From positions 593,160 through 657,159 of the forward strand of contig CH003313.1 of the NCBI GenBank assembly GCA_000149265.1: 64,000 nucleotides of DNA, read 5' to 3'. Positions 1 through 11,860 of the stretch are shown here, piece after piece. Position 1 is the stretch's first letter; every line of letters starts with the position of its first letter. Source of the stretch: Ciona savignyi (lineage: Eukaryota > Chordata > Ascidiacea > Phlebobranchia > Cionidae). The notes below the pieces were generated by a model, which did no database searches, was not told where the DNA came from, and saw only the letters and a list, made by a program, of their open reading frames with translations. Position numbers and translations under genes: made by a program.

Positions 1-820
1 AAGCAAGTCGGATATGCGTAAATTACTTGTGCAAACTGCGCCGCAAATGTGACATATATTTGGTTTACTAGTATTTAGATATAATGATTTAAACTTGAAG
101 TCAAACATTATACGCTTCTAGAAAAAAAAACATATTTTACCAAATGACTGACTTATACACCACAGTTCATCCATGCTGTCCAGAAACTATACTTAATAGT
201 TTTAAAACAGTCGGGTACTTATGTGATTTTTCCACCTTATAATAAAATGTTGCAATCACACTATTTATCAATTCTAAATTTTAAAGAAATATAGACGAAG
301 TTACCTAAATGTTTTTGTGCAGTTTAAATGACTACTAAATAGCACATTATATAATCCCGTTAAAAACAATTTAGAAATTAATGTTCTTTAATTTTAGAAT
401 TTAATGTTCTATGAAAACAACTGCTTTAAAATAGTTATTTCAACACTTGTGGTTAAATCTCATCACAGCTGGTCAGCTGCTAACAGCTCCTGGGAAAGTC
501 ACGTTCCTAAAAACCAATGGAAGGTAATAAATATACGTGATGACTTATGTGCTATGTTATTCCAGTAAGAAAATGAAGGGTAGCATCATACAAAATATTT
601 GCTTAGCCTCCCACCCAAGTACCTTAATTTGGGGCAATTTATTTAGTGGGATTTATAATAACATGTTAATATTTAATAAATAAACCATAGAAATATCCAA
701 AATAAAATATATCCAAATTTTCATTACTAACAGGTGCTGTAAAACCAATATCCTAATAGGAATTCATTACACTTCGTAAAAAAGGTAACAAAATAATGTT
801 AATCTACCATCTAAACCCAC
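1..820. other. Presumed intron of the hexosaminidase gene
   Basis: AT-rich sequence downstream of the last recognisable hexosaminidase exon. I looked for the GH20 catalytic motif (H-x-G-G-D-E type) on the minus strand and did not find it, so the next exon probably lies outside the window. Nothing else recognised. Confidence 0.5.
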
Positions 821-3800
821 CCACCGATAGGAAGATGCCATGCACGGGTTGAGAGCATTGTTGCGGAAATGTTGAACGGACATCGCCGTGGAAATGTCAT
901 TTGGATCGGCCAATCGGAACTCCTCCGCTGATGCCTTGTCGTCATAGCGATATTTACGATACCTGGAGGTTAGTCAGAGAGTTTAGATCAGGGGTGGGCA
1001 TACTTGTTGAATCAAGGGCCAAAATTATTTTATTCTTAGACTTGCAGGCCAAGAATTATATCGAGTCACCACTCGCTAATAATTTGACACTGTAACAAAA
1101 AAACATTAAACTTAGAAAATATTATTGGTTGAAACCAAAAAGAGCAATGGTTATGAAAAGCAACATTTTAACATACCTGGCTTCCATCGCTTGTATGGCG
1201 GCGTGGGAATGTCCTGGAGTGTCGATCTCCGGTATAACTTCCACATGGTGGTGCACAGCAGCTCGTAGAATGCGCTTGTACTCCTCGGCGGAGTAAAACC
1301 CGGTTCCAGAGGTTGATTTGTTGGGTCCGGAACCGAGCGCAGGGAAGAGGCAGTCTTCCTCTGTCTCAGTGTGACACCTACCATGTATATGACAATCAAT
1401 TACTGCTATATCATCATGTGTACTCTATAACATACATGGGCAAACTACAGCTCACGGTACAAATCTGGCCTGCCAGGTCTTTAATTCTGGCCTGCCGAAT
1501 GTTATCGACATATTGCACACCTATTAAATGTCACAGCTAAATTAAAACTTTACAGCTATATTTGTGTGTTACTTGACGCAACAGTCCAAAAAGTGTTACT
1601 TTCTGGTTTTAACCAGTAACATACCATATATCTTAGTTTAATGTTTTTATCAACAGTGACAAATTATATGTTAGTGACGGCTCGATCAATTGGCCTGCCA
1701 GTCTAAGCAGTAATGTTTTGGCCCTTACTCATCAATTAGGCATACATTTTTACATTGTGTAAGTTCACTAATTAGAAAAAACTAGAAACAACTACTTGCA
1801 AAAAGCTTGTATTCCACACTGAGTCTACAAGCACTACTATACACTAAAGTAAATGCTACCTGGCAAGACTTGAACTGCTACTTCAATGTTTGGGTAATTA
1901 AATTCCAATATAAATCACACACCTTTGAGCACCAATCTGTGTGAGTTCAGGCAATCCATCGATCTCTATTCTCCAGCCTTCATCATCGGTTAAGTGGAAG
2001 TGAAGTTTGTTCATTTTATACAAAGCAATCGCCTGCACATATGAGAATGACTTATTTGAATTCCTGCTAGTTTTTTAAATGCCGCAACACAAAATAAGGG
2101 TACTTAATGGTGGTATAATGCTATTTTGCACCTGTTGACATTTTAAAAACCATCAATTTTGTTAACAAACATATATTAATGCATATAATATGTACATGGA
2201 GAATATATACAGCTTGCCACTATAAATCTATTTCTAGGAATGGAGTGCAAGTTACATGAATACTGGGAAGATGAGTGGATATATTTGTCACACAATAATA
2301 AGTACTTAAAGAAATGATTTCTTAAATGTACATTTACATAAAAAAGAGATTTATGTTAACTATAATCCACTATGCCCCAGTCTATAAATCAATAACTTGA
2401 AAAGATTACCAACCTCAATAATCTTGATGACATCATCTGCCGGTACAAAATTCCGTGCCACATCAATATGAAGTCCTCTGTATCCATATCGGGGGGAGTC
2501 CTGTTGGGAAAGACAGTGCCTGTATAGTTCTAAATGTATTTGCCAATATAGAAAAGAAAGTTAAACACTGATAAGTTTTTCCTGACCTTATTTGCATAGA
2601 AAATGATTTAGTTATTTAAAGTTCATTAATAGAAATTGGGAAGGTAATGTAATTTAAAAATCTAATTATGACAAAACTAAGGAAGTTTTTGTTGATTCAC
2701 TTTATTGTTTTAAAATGCGTTTCCTGCTTTACCTAGACAGAATATGTATGATACCCCCATTTTTTGCAATTACATAGGATATCAATTGAAAGATTGCTAT
2801 AGATATGGTCAGAAATTACATCATTTGGTCAAGCTAAGCAGATTTAAATACCAACAGGAATATACACAGTTTATACAACTTTCAGCCGTTAAAAAATTGA
2901 ATGCTGCCATGTTCTGATCCAATAAACTGCTGTTCGGCCACCTTCAGGCTGACAAACATTGCAACAAGAGTTATCAACACTATCAAACAAGCAATTCACC
3001 GACCTTGATGGTCCCAGTGGGAAAGCTAAGCTGCATGCTCCCGTTTCTCTCCGCTAATGAGAGCAAAGTCCGTCCCGCGTAGTAAATCCCTGCGCTACTC
3101 GGCGCCGTGATAATTATCATTGATCTGGAATGAAAGAAGATTTGTCCAAAATGTTATTGCCAAAAACTCTTACCCTGCTTTTACTGCCTTATCGTTTGTT
3201 GCTATTTATACTAAACAAGCACAGGGATATCAGGGAAGGATATCTTACATAATAAAGTGTAGGATCCCTAATTTGTAACATAATAATCCTATTATAAGCA
3301 GTGTTATTGGAACCATCTCTATTATGTTAAATTTATTCGGAATAATTTACAATCATCTAGACTAGTTTTTTTAATTTAGAATTTAAATCCCATTCTAAAA
3401 CTTTTTTTTAAATAGTACTACATTGTATTCCAAAATAAAAAAAGTGTTAATTAAAAACAAAAACAATCCCACTATATTACATCATGCAGCATGTATATGC
3501 TTTCAGTAACAAAATAAATATTACTTACCGTGCATTGTCAATCCTGATCTTGTAAGACTCATTGGAGTCCGGAACACCCTCCACTTTATCAGCGACAATC
3601 ATCATCACGTTGCTTGGAGGGCAGGGCTCGGTGCCAGGAAGATACCTCAATCCAAATAATTCTGGTGATGGATTTACATATAGAAAACGAGGGAGGAAAA
3701 TGAGGGAGGAATTGCAAACTACTAATGCTAATTACCTCCTTGGTACACATAGTAATAACACAAAAGCCTGTACAATGGAACACAATATCACTTTAACACA

Positions 3801-6800
3801 ATGTGTACTTTTTATTCAGGTGAATCTATGCTTAAACTAACTAAGTCCAAACAAATGTAAGAAATATTACAATTTTTTTGCTTATTACAATAAATATCGT
3901 TGTGCAATGTGCATTCCTATTTCACTTAAAAATGACATTGTGTACAAAGAATTAGTGCATGTCGCAACATTTTCACAGGCAATACACCGTGTAAGAGTTT
4001 ACCAAAGTTATTTAAGCAAACTTCAAACATAAGGTAACCAAACACACTATGTATACATATAATGCAGTACTAATTCATACTTAAGTTAAATATGGCAACA
4101 ATGGGATATAATTTTTTACGTGCACACATATTGATATATCATTAAACAGAAATCATGCATGAGCCGTATAAATAAAACATCTTTCTATACAAAGCATCAT
4201 TTTAATACTTGATTACAAGAGTCAGAAGAATAAATGAACTAATTCCCCACACCAACTAATCTTATAATATACTCCTTTAAGCCATGTAATGAAATTGGAA
4301 GGATTTGATAAAAATGGATATTTACAATCAGACCACCGAAATACCAAATACACAGCAACAGATTAAAAAGACGACTGTGCAACATTATACCTGCAATTTT
4401 CTTTGCTTCGTCTTGTATATCAGTTGGGTTGTTAGTGCTACAAACGCACCACAGACCGTTATCCACAACCATCAACTCCTTGAGGCTCATATCAAAGTGC
4501 ACCGGAGTCGGGATGACTTTCAAAGGAGCTACAACCAAATCTTCTATACGCTCCCTGAAAGATATATATATACAGTAAGCAGTCAGGATGAAATTTCTTA
4601 ATTAACAATAATGAAATAAACTGTCAACAAGCGTATTGTTCTGGATAACGCAACACCACCAATTCAAATGCAACTAAATTTAGTATCACTTAAACAACCA
4701 TCATCATCATTTTGTTATTCAAATATAATTTAATATTCAAGTTGTAAATTAAGTTGTTAAAGTTAGAGTGATTTTCCAATATACACAATTGTCATCTATT
4801 CATTAAACAGTCGCTGTGTTTCTTGTGTATTAAGTTTTGTTTTGTACTAATTTTAAGTAATGCCTTTACAGGGTTTTATCTTTTAAGTCCAGTGCAGCAG
4901 TGTTTTGCTTCTTGGTTACTGCTATGACAATGTAAGACATTGCCAAATAATTAGGTGGGAAACTGGTCGCTAGCTAGTCGGTTGTGTCATCGGGCAAGGC
5001 ACTTTACCAGCAGATTAATGGGTTTTACCAAATTAAAGGAACATATCTATCATATATAACACTGAAATAGCTCCGCTAACCCGACCGTAGGCACGAGGTG
5101 CTATGACGATTGCCCGAGTGTTAACCTCGTTGGTTTTCCCATTCACAGGGATAAACATGAATATCCTTTCCTATCCTATCCTATCCTACTACATGGAGAT
5201 ATTTTAAAAGTTAGTTTGCAATATATAACTAAATTAATGGTGTAAGATATTATGAAGATATGTGGAAATGTCAGTTCGCATAAAACACTAGGATAATAGG
5301 TACGGATTTTAAGATTAAAAATGAACAACCAGATTTAGATTTTTAAGCAACAACATAACTTTTAAAAATTTAAAACAGACTTGAAACAGTAATTTAAAAC
5401 ATCGAATTTTAGTGCATTAAATGAACTCAAAATAAAAAAGTATTTTTATTGAAGCTTGCAGCTTGGCTTTATTAGCGTAGGCTTGTTTTTTGTTGTTGTA
5501 TTTACAGAGCCAATATCTGTATTTACAGAGCTATTGTATTGGAGTTCTATTAGCTAAGAATACAACATATATATTTATATAACACTAATCTGCACAACAG
5601 TGAATGTTAGAGGTATATTTAACAACACCGAGCCCCGATTTACATAACAACAGCAGTTTTAACAGGAAGTTAGACTGCGGTTCAAAAATAGTATTTATTT
5701 GGCAACTATATACCTGTATATAGAGAACTCATTTGATTTGACAGGTATAAACCATGTCCATATGTTTATAAATAGTACTTAATAAATTTCTTTGTAATAA
5801 ATTTTTTTAATATTGCACCTTGTAAACCTCTCCTCAGGAGTAAATGGATCAGCGAGATCTTTATCGTCTCGTTTCCACTTCTCCATTTTGTCGAACTTGG
5901 ACACAAATTTGACCTCCTCATCATCTGTGCATCGGATAATCTTCGGAACATGTTGCCCGTCAGAAACATACCAGCGAGGAAATATGTAGCTCCGAGCCGC
6001 CGTCTGATAACTTTGGAATTTAATCACAGTCGCTCCCCCAGCAGGTATACCTGGGAGTACAATTTGTCACAAAAATTCATTGTAAAATCTTTAAAAAACA
6101 TTTTTATTATTTATATGGACAGTGCATTGGTTACATGGGAAAGAGAACGAGTACCAGTATGCTTTATATATATATGTATATATATATATCAGGGTTCGAA
6201 TTAAGGGATCGCGAATCGCTATTCGCGAACCGTTTTTTAAAGTTCGCGAATTACAAAATTTAACAAAATCGCGAAAATATAAATTACCATTACTGATTTC
6301 GCGCACTTTTAATATTAAATCGTCAACACGTTAATATAACATATTTTGCCTTCAATATAACATTTAACAATCACATTACTATTACATTTAATTACCTTGC
6401 CTTTACTTTGTATTATTGACGCATAATAAGCATTTCTATCACAACGCAACAATAGCCATTATCCGTTAATATACCACGATTTCTTTATTTATGATTGGCA
6501 GAGATGCGACACACCCCTTTATAATAAGGTTATATGGCACTGGTTCTCAAACTTTTTAGAGTTGGGACCCACTATTAATTACCACAATTTATGGCGACCC
6601 ACTTAACTTTACATATAGTTGTTGTTGGTTTCTAGGTTACGCTATCGTTGCAAAGGAACACACCTCTGCAATGTCACGCCACGATTCAAGATTGTGTGAT
6701 TTCACAATTATGATAATTCCCCCTTGATTTTTGTATACGAAATAGCCAGTATAGTTAATCAAAGCTTTCTATAACTTTTCACGACCCACCAAGATTCCTT

Positions 6801-8204
6801 TCGCCCCACAGTAGGGATGCACAATATAGGAAAGTTAGGTATTCTAGAATATTCTAGAATAATATATTTCGAATCTAGAATTTCGAATCCTATTCTAAAA
6901 TGTTTTACCATGTATTTAAATTTGCTATGCTGTGCATAGTGAATTAGCCATATGCTTTTAAACTGTGATGAGAGCAATTTACAACAATATTTTACCATTA
7001 CATATTTTTTTAATCATATGTAACATCTCTAAACACTATCTGCCATGAGGGAGGATAATAGTCTAGTAGGTTGTTGTTGAAATGAATGGCTGAGAAAAAT
7101 GCTCCCAAACACCAGACAATTTTTATTTCACCAGTTTGGTATCAAGACTAGCTATTAATGCCCTTGCACAATGCACAATTAAACATTAATTTACTATTTA
7201 ACACAGTTATACATTGGTAAAAGTATAATAAATTAATCACTGCAAAATCACCTAACTAAATAACACATAGGATATCATTCATTGTGTTTATTGAAAGCAT
7301 AGTTGTTTAAGTGAAATATATATTGCAAATACTAACGTGTTCAGTCTGTAAATAACTCTTCTGCCTTTGGAATAATTGCGTCATATTTAAAGGTGCGATT
7401 AACCACGTGATTAAAGCCTGGCGAACGTGACCTACTTTCAATGTGCGTGCGTTCGTTTTAGGCGCGTCTGTCCACGATGCACGTGTATGGCACAACTGAT
7501 AAGATAATGTTGTTGTGGTTTTATGCAAGTTGAATTTGCGAGCTACCGCTTTAAAAAATGTTCGGACGCACGATAGATGCACTTTCGGTATGGAGAAACG
7601 CATTACGGGTATTACATACGAATGAAGAAGCCGTTTTACAATTTTGAGATTACGAATTTACTTCAATGACGATTCACCAAAAGTTTCTTATCATAGTTAT
7701 CCACTGTCGCACGCTTGCTGAAACGATACGCTGACGTCTGCATAATCGGCATCTCGTGTGTTGTTGCGCGTTGGATCGCAGCCAATATTTTACGTTTTTA
7801 ATTTCGAATCCTAACTATTCTTAATAAATTGCTTGTAAAGATTCGAATCCCTAGAGATTCGAATCTCAAAGATTCGAAATTCTATATTGTGCATCCCTAC
7901 CCCACAGTTTGAGAAACGCTGTTATATGGTGTTTTAACAAGTAAGATTACTCGTTTCAAAGGCTTCGTTTCGTCGATATTCGTCCTATCCTACACGCATT
8001 AACTTACGATACGTTTAGTGTAGTTTATCATTACTACTAAATACCGGTACTGTTTGCTTAATTAAATATCTTTCTGGCTTTAAACATTAGTTTGAGAGGT
8101 TCTAAAACCGCATTCTAAGGCAATTTACCATGGGTAATGCGCGAAAACGATTTTCTCCCAACCCACGCACTTCGCGAATCGTTTCAAAATCGTTAATTCG
8201 AACC

Positions 8205-8257
<53 letters not shown>

Positions 8258-11126
8258 GACCGCAAAATAATTATTTGAAGGTGCCTGTCATATGACCGGC
8301 AATAAACAAACAGGGCCGGTCAAATTAAAAAAGCGCCGGTCAAACGGGCATTACTTCACACCGTCGTAATTGTCGAGTATGCATGACGTCACGCCGTCGT
8401 AATTGTCGATTTAACATTTGCTTGGGGATGCGCCTAAACGTCAACGTCCATTTAAATACACGGTACGAGGCGGTAGAGTCAACGCTAATACCTTATCACG
8501 CGTCCGCGGTGAAATCTGATTAATCGGCGCTTTTAAATGCAAGCTTTATCTATTACGCTCTTTGTGTTTTATTATTGGACGTGGACGTGGTAACAAACGT
8601 CATTGCTCAGCGCCAATAAACGTAATTTCGTTCGTGTGTTAAAAGTATATTTTGTGCGGAACAAGTTCTATATTAAAATTTCCCATTATTCACGTTTAGA
8701 TCGGTAAATTGTATCTTAATAAAGACCATTCACACGTTGATTGTCTGATGTAACAAAGCGTCTGTGAAACTATAAACGTGTTTTTTAAAGGATAATCTTT
8801 AGTAAATAGTAATAATAAAAGAGATAGTACAAAGCAGGAACTGCCGTCTCTGAAAACTATTAATGCGCGTTAGTTGTCAGCGCCGGTCAACATGACCGAT
8901 GGAAGGTATAAAGCGCCGGTCACGATAGCTCAAGTGCCGGTCAAATGACCGATGACCGACCGTTATTTTGCGGTCTGTATATGGCTGTCCGACCAATACG
9001 CTTGGTGGGTTAACGTGTCGCCCTTCAGCCTAAGGGTTGCAGGTAAGAAACTGATGGGTTGTGCTGTTGGGTAAAGCATGTTAGCGGACATTGCCTGAAC
9101 CCAATGGTTTGATGGTTTCTACCCAATTAAAGGATTGTCTTAATCGTATATTACAGCGGTTCCCAAACTGGGCACCTCGGCGCCCTGGGGAGTCGCGAGA
9201 CTTTACCAGGGGCGCCGCGAAGACATGCGGAAGTTGCTGCATTTATTATATTGTTTTCTTATCAAAAAATTACAGTAGATGTGTTAGTTGGAGATGTAAG
9301 AGCCTGGTGTGCAACCCCATAAAGTAATTGTTTTACTTAAAAATCCATTGTTCGGTGTTAACTGCCACTATTTGCTGACTCACGTTGCATTGTTTTCGAA
9401 TAATGGTTTGTCAAATAACTGCATTGCATTGATTGACTGTTCGTCACTTCAGTGAATAGTTTTGAAGAATTTGAATGGTTATCAAAGTGCGTACTAGTCT
9501 GGATATACAATATACAATACTTGCAGTTTGAAGGCATTATGAGGGAGCCGCAAGGTTTAATAAGTTTACAAAAGGCGCCGCCAACAATAAAAGTTTGGGA
9601 ACCGCTGGTATATTACATTACATTGCAATGCCACTTGCGTTTTCTAATTAGCGTTTTCGGTGGATAACGAAGAATATCCTATACTATTGTGTTTGTTAAA
9701 ACAATTTTTCTGTTTTGCCATATTTTTTGTTTCTGTGTTAATTATCATATTGCAATCTAATTATTTTTGTTGCACGAAATGAAAACTTTAAATAAACAAA
9801 ACTACCGGTATTTAAATACCAGTTTTGTTCTCAACATCTCTACACACTGTAAAGTGGTTGATTTAATCATATTGTACCTAAGTGTGGGCATTAGCCGGTA
9901 TAAGAAACCAATAGAAACTTACCTTGAAATTGATTGGTTGGAGTTAGCTTAAAAAATCCTCCATCAAAATGGGTGATTTCGAAATCACAATAAGGAAGAG
10001 AATATTTCCGATTTTCTTTTAACTCATCAAACTCTATCAAGTGAATACTGTTGAAATAAATTGACCAACCTTCCTGAAATTAAAGGACATTACTGTATCC
10101 ACTATCCACATGTAACCGACTGTTTGGATTGCCAACAAAGGACAGTCTACCATTATAAAACTGTGGTTATAAATATTATGTTTATTTTAAACTTTACATG
10201 GCCACAAAATAATTTGTCTCTAATTTCAAAAATTATCTAGGCTTTGATGTAAATTTGCCTAATAAGGTTAATGCCCATCAAAAGGCAACAAAATACACAC
10301 TTTTCAATGGTACATAAAAAAAATATGTTTGTGTATATGGACTTACATGAGGTATGTCTTCTACACCAGTATTTATTATTGTGACCTTGTGTTGGTACTT
10401 AGATGGCCCATAGTTTGGCCCAGTCTTGTACCTTACTTCCAAATTCTCGGCAATATATTCAATCATAGGTTCCATAGCTAAAATGTAAAACAAAATAGTT
10501 GGTCCCGATAAATAGGTAAAAAAATGAACCAGCACCTAACCAGCATAATTCCACATTAAGCAGCAGTAAAAAAGTGGTTTTCTGGTCTAAGTTTAGGTAT
10601 TTTAATAAGATCTTAAAATTGCAACTTAAGACTTTGCTCTTTGTGGGAGTAAAATCCACAAAATTGATAGAAGAAAATGTGCTGATATCAGAGTGCACTG
10701 AAAGTAATTTATTGAAGTCAGAAGAGCAACAGGAATATGTAAATGTAATCTTGGGAGTACACTTGGCAAACTTTTCTGTCTAGTATATATCTACCACGGT
10801 GATTGCATTTAGTACTTACATAAAATGATATACAGTATTAAAGTATCTCGGTAAAATATCATCAACAAAAAGAAAACATTGAATAACGTTATTTTAACAA
10901 TGAGATTGTAACAATCAGCATTGTGCCATACATAAATAATTATTACACGGAGAAATAGATTTAAAGTCACAAAAGAAAGTCTTGTATTCCTAAAAATATC
11001 GCATCGTACGCATCACTCACAGTGCCGGAGTTCCCTTGAAAGGTCCTTTTTCATATAATATACTGTAACCAACGAAAACACAACAAGACCGGCAATTACT
11101 TTCCAGTGCAGGTTGACTTTTAACAT
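821..11126 (-). CDS. Chitobiase-type beta-N-acetylhexosaminidase (GH20), 5' part, truncated at left edge
   Basis: Eleven exons (minus order): 11021-11126, 10347-10477, 9923-10073, 5819-6050, 4391-4554, 3529-3661, 3004-3124, 2414-2500, 1923-2032, 1177-1377, 821-962 (last end could be 825). All junctions are GT-AG and the phases agree, giving about 526 codons. The product should remove terminal N-acetylglucosamine from chitin oligosaccharides or glycans. The start ATG is followed by a hydrophobic segment at about residues 11-24 and then basic residues, which suggests a signal anchor. Next come a chitobiase-like N-terminal beta domain, then GH20 blocks: RGLHIDVARNF, YKMNKLHFHLTDDEGWR, VIPEIDTPGHSHAA, and DPNDISTAMSVQ with NPC. 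The CHTETEEDC cysteine block and the order of blocks match bacterial chitobiase better than lysosomal HEXA/HEXB. The catalytic Asp-Glu pair should lie beyond base 1. Family assignment is firm; substrate is inferred. Confidence 0.88.
4950..5190 (-). mobile_element. Composite SINE copy (family A), ending in TATCC repeats
   Basis: Shares the blocks found in many places here: a 'tcgctagctagtcggttgtgtc' type block, a 'ggcaaggcactt' type block, 'tagctccg...aacccgacc', and a 'gggataaacatgaatatcc' type end, followed by a short run of TATCC units. It lies in reverse orientation in a hexosaminidase intron. Confidence 0.7.
6538..7921. mobile_element. Middle nested hAT-like element with 8-base target duplication
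   Basis: The left end reads CACTGGTTCTCAAAC and the right end is the inverse, ...GTTTGAGAAACGCTG, a Charlie-like hAT terminus. It is flanked by an exact 8-base direct repeat, TTATATGG, at 6530-6537 and 7922-7929. It sits inside the 6190-8207 element and itself contains the 6812-7899 element. No coding capacity seen. Confidence 0.85.
6812..7899. mobile_element. Innermost nested hAT-like element with 8-base target duplication
   Basis: Terminal inverted repeats begin TAGGGATGCACAATATA and end TATATTGTGCATCCCTA. The exact 8-base direct repeat CCCCACAG flanks it at 6804-6811 and 7900-7907. Subterminal runs of TTCGAATC-like motifs lie at both ends. TAGGGATGCAC is a common hAT terminus. The 1088 bases carry no long reading frame, so it is a non-autonomous (MITE-like) copy. 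Confidence 0.88.
8208..8254. repeat. (TA)n microsatellite
   Basis: An uninterrupted TA run directly follows the outer transposon end; a shorter TA run lies at the other side (about 6166-6189). The element apparently inserted into a TA tract, which then expanded on one side. Confidence 0.9.
8256..8977. mobile_element. MITE-like element with CAGACCGCAAAATAA inverted ends
   Basis: A perfect 15-base terminal inverted repeat lies at 8256-8270 (CAGACCGCAAAATAA) and 8963-8977. Subterminal GCCGGTCA-type motifs repeat in both orientations near each end (for example near 8298-8345 and 8880-8960). It is 722 bases with no long reading frame. Target duplication is not clear because of the TA-rich flank. 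I do not recognise the family. Confidence 0.8.
8981..9153 (-). mobile_element. SINE family A fragment interrupted by a hAT insertion
   Basis: Degenerate copy of the composite SINE: 'ttggtgggttaac', 'gggttgcaggtaagaaactg', 'cggacattgcctgaaccca'. The copy is broken at 9153 by the element at 9154-9607, and traces may resume after 9616. Confidence 0.6.
9154..9607. mobile_element. Short non-autonomous hAT element with exact 8-base target duplication
   Basis: The left end is CAGCGGTTCCCAAACTG; the right end is ...GTTTGGGAACCGCTG, a typical hAT terminal inverted repeat. GTATATTA is duplicated exactly at 9146-9153 and 9608-9615. It is 454 bases, non-coding, and inserted into an older SINE copy. Confidence 0.9.
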
Positions 11127-11860
11127 TCCGTAATATTTTACTTCTCTTTGTGTACACTATTTAACGATGTGATAACAACAGTTTTCACCCTTGTGAATCA
11201 CGACTATATTTTGACATCATTTCGACAACGGATGTTTTAGCTGTTAATCAATGTACGTGTAAGTTTACACTTACAACTATACCAGTTTGTCAATTTGGGT
11301 TTTCTTTTCTAACAAAAATAATAATTATTAATTGGAGTATATTGCCATAAAAATCTAAATTTTACTTTTATGGCCATTCTACTGAAAGAAAAATATTTGT
11401 GTAATTAAGGTAGACTACTTTACCTGCAACAAACTATTTAACGGGACCCCTGATTGGTGATAATATATGTTTTCTACTTTAAAAAAACAGCTATATTTAC
11501 TAGTCCAACTATTTTAACGCCAGGCACTTGTACCCGAGTTTTCTGTGTACAATTTTATAAATCGATATGTTAAAAAGTTTTTAATTACATTCCATTAAGC
11601 AATATATTTTTTTTTCTATACCCTTTAATGTTAGTTTAAAAATTACAATTTAAATTGCCTAATTTTAAAGATTCCAATTTTAACAAGAAACGTTCAAATG
11701 TAATAAATGTCAAAATCCAACACATGTCACTCGGGTCAAAGTATCATGGTTTGTTTACATCTTCGTTCTATATTATTTTACAGTAAAATTTAAATATTTT
11801 ACGTTCTAGTACCGACGAAGCAGCTTAAATGTGAAATTTAAAAGTATTAATTGAATCAGT
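11127..11860. promoter_or_regulatory. Shared divergent promoter region of hexosaminidase and TMEM138
   Basis: 734 bases separate the minus-strand hexosaminidase ATG (11126) from the plus-strand TMEM138 ATG (11861). No repeat and no coding similarity was recognised, so both promoters must lie here or in adjoining 5' untranslated sequence. No specific binding site is claimed. Confidence 0.5.

Larger units (their letters stand above)
6190..8207. mobile_element. Outer inverted-repeat DNA transposon (TIR CAGGGTTCGAATTAA)
   Basis: A perfect 15-base terminal inverted repeat reads CAGGGTTCGAATTAA at 6190-6204 and its reverse complement at 8193-8207. Both ends abut TA-dinucleotide repeat, so an 8-base target duplication would be TATATATA but cannot be shown. 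No transposase reading frame is evident. GCGAA-rich subterminal repeats occur at both ends (near 6210-6270 and 8145-8190). The length of 2018 bases includes two nested insertions. The CAGGG-type terminus fits non-autonomous hAT elements. Confidence 0.8.

Noticed and set aside
1313..1540. Plus-strand frame over the hexosaminidase exon
   Set aside because: Shadow of the minus-strand exon 1177-1377.
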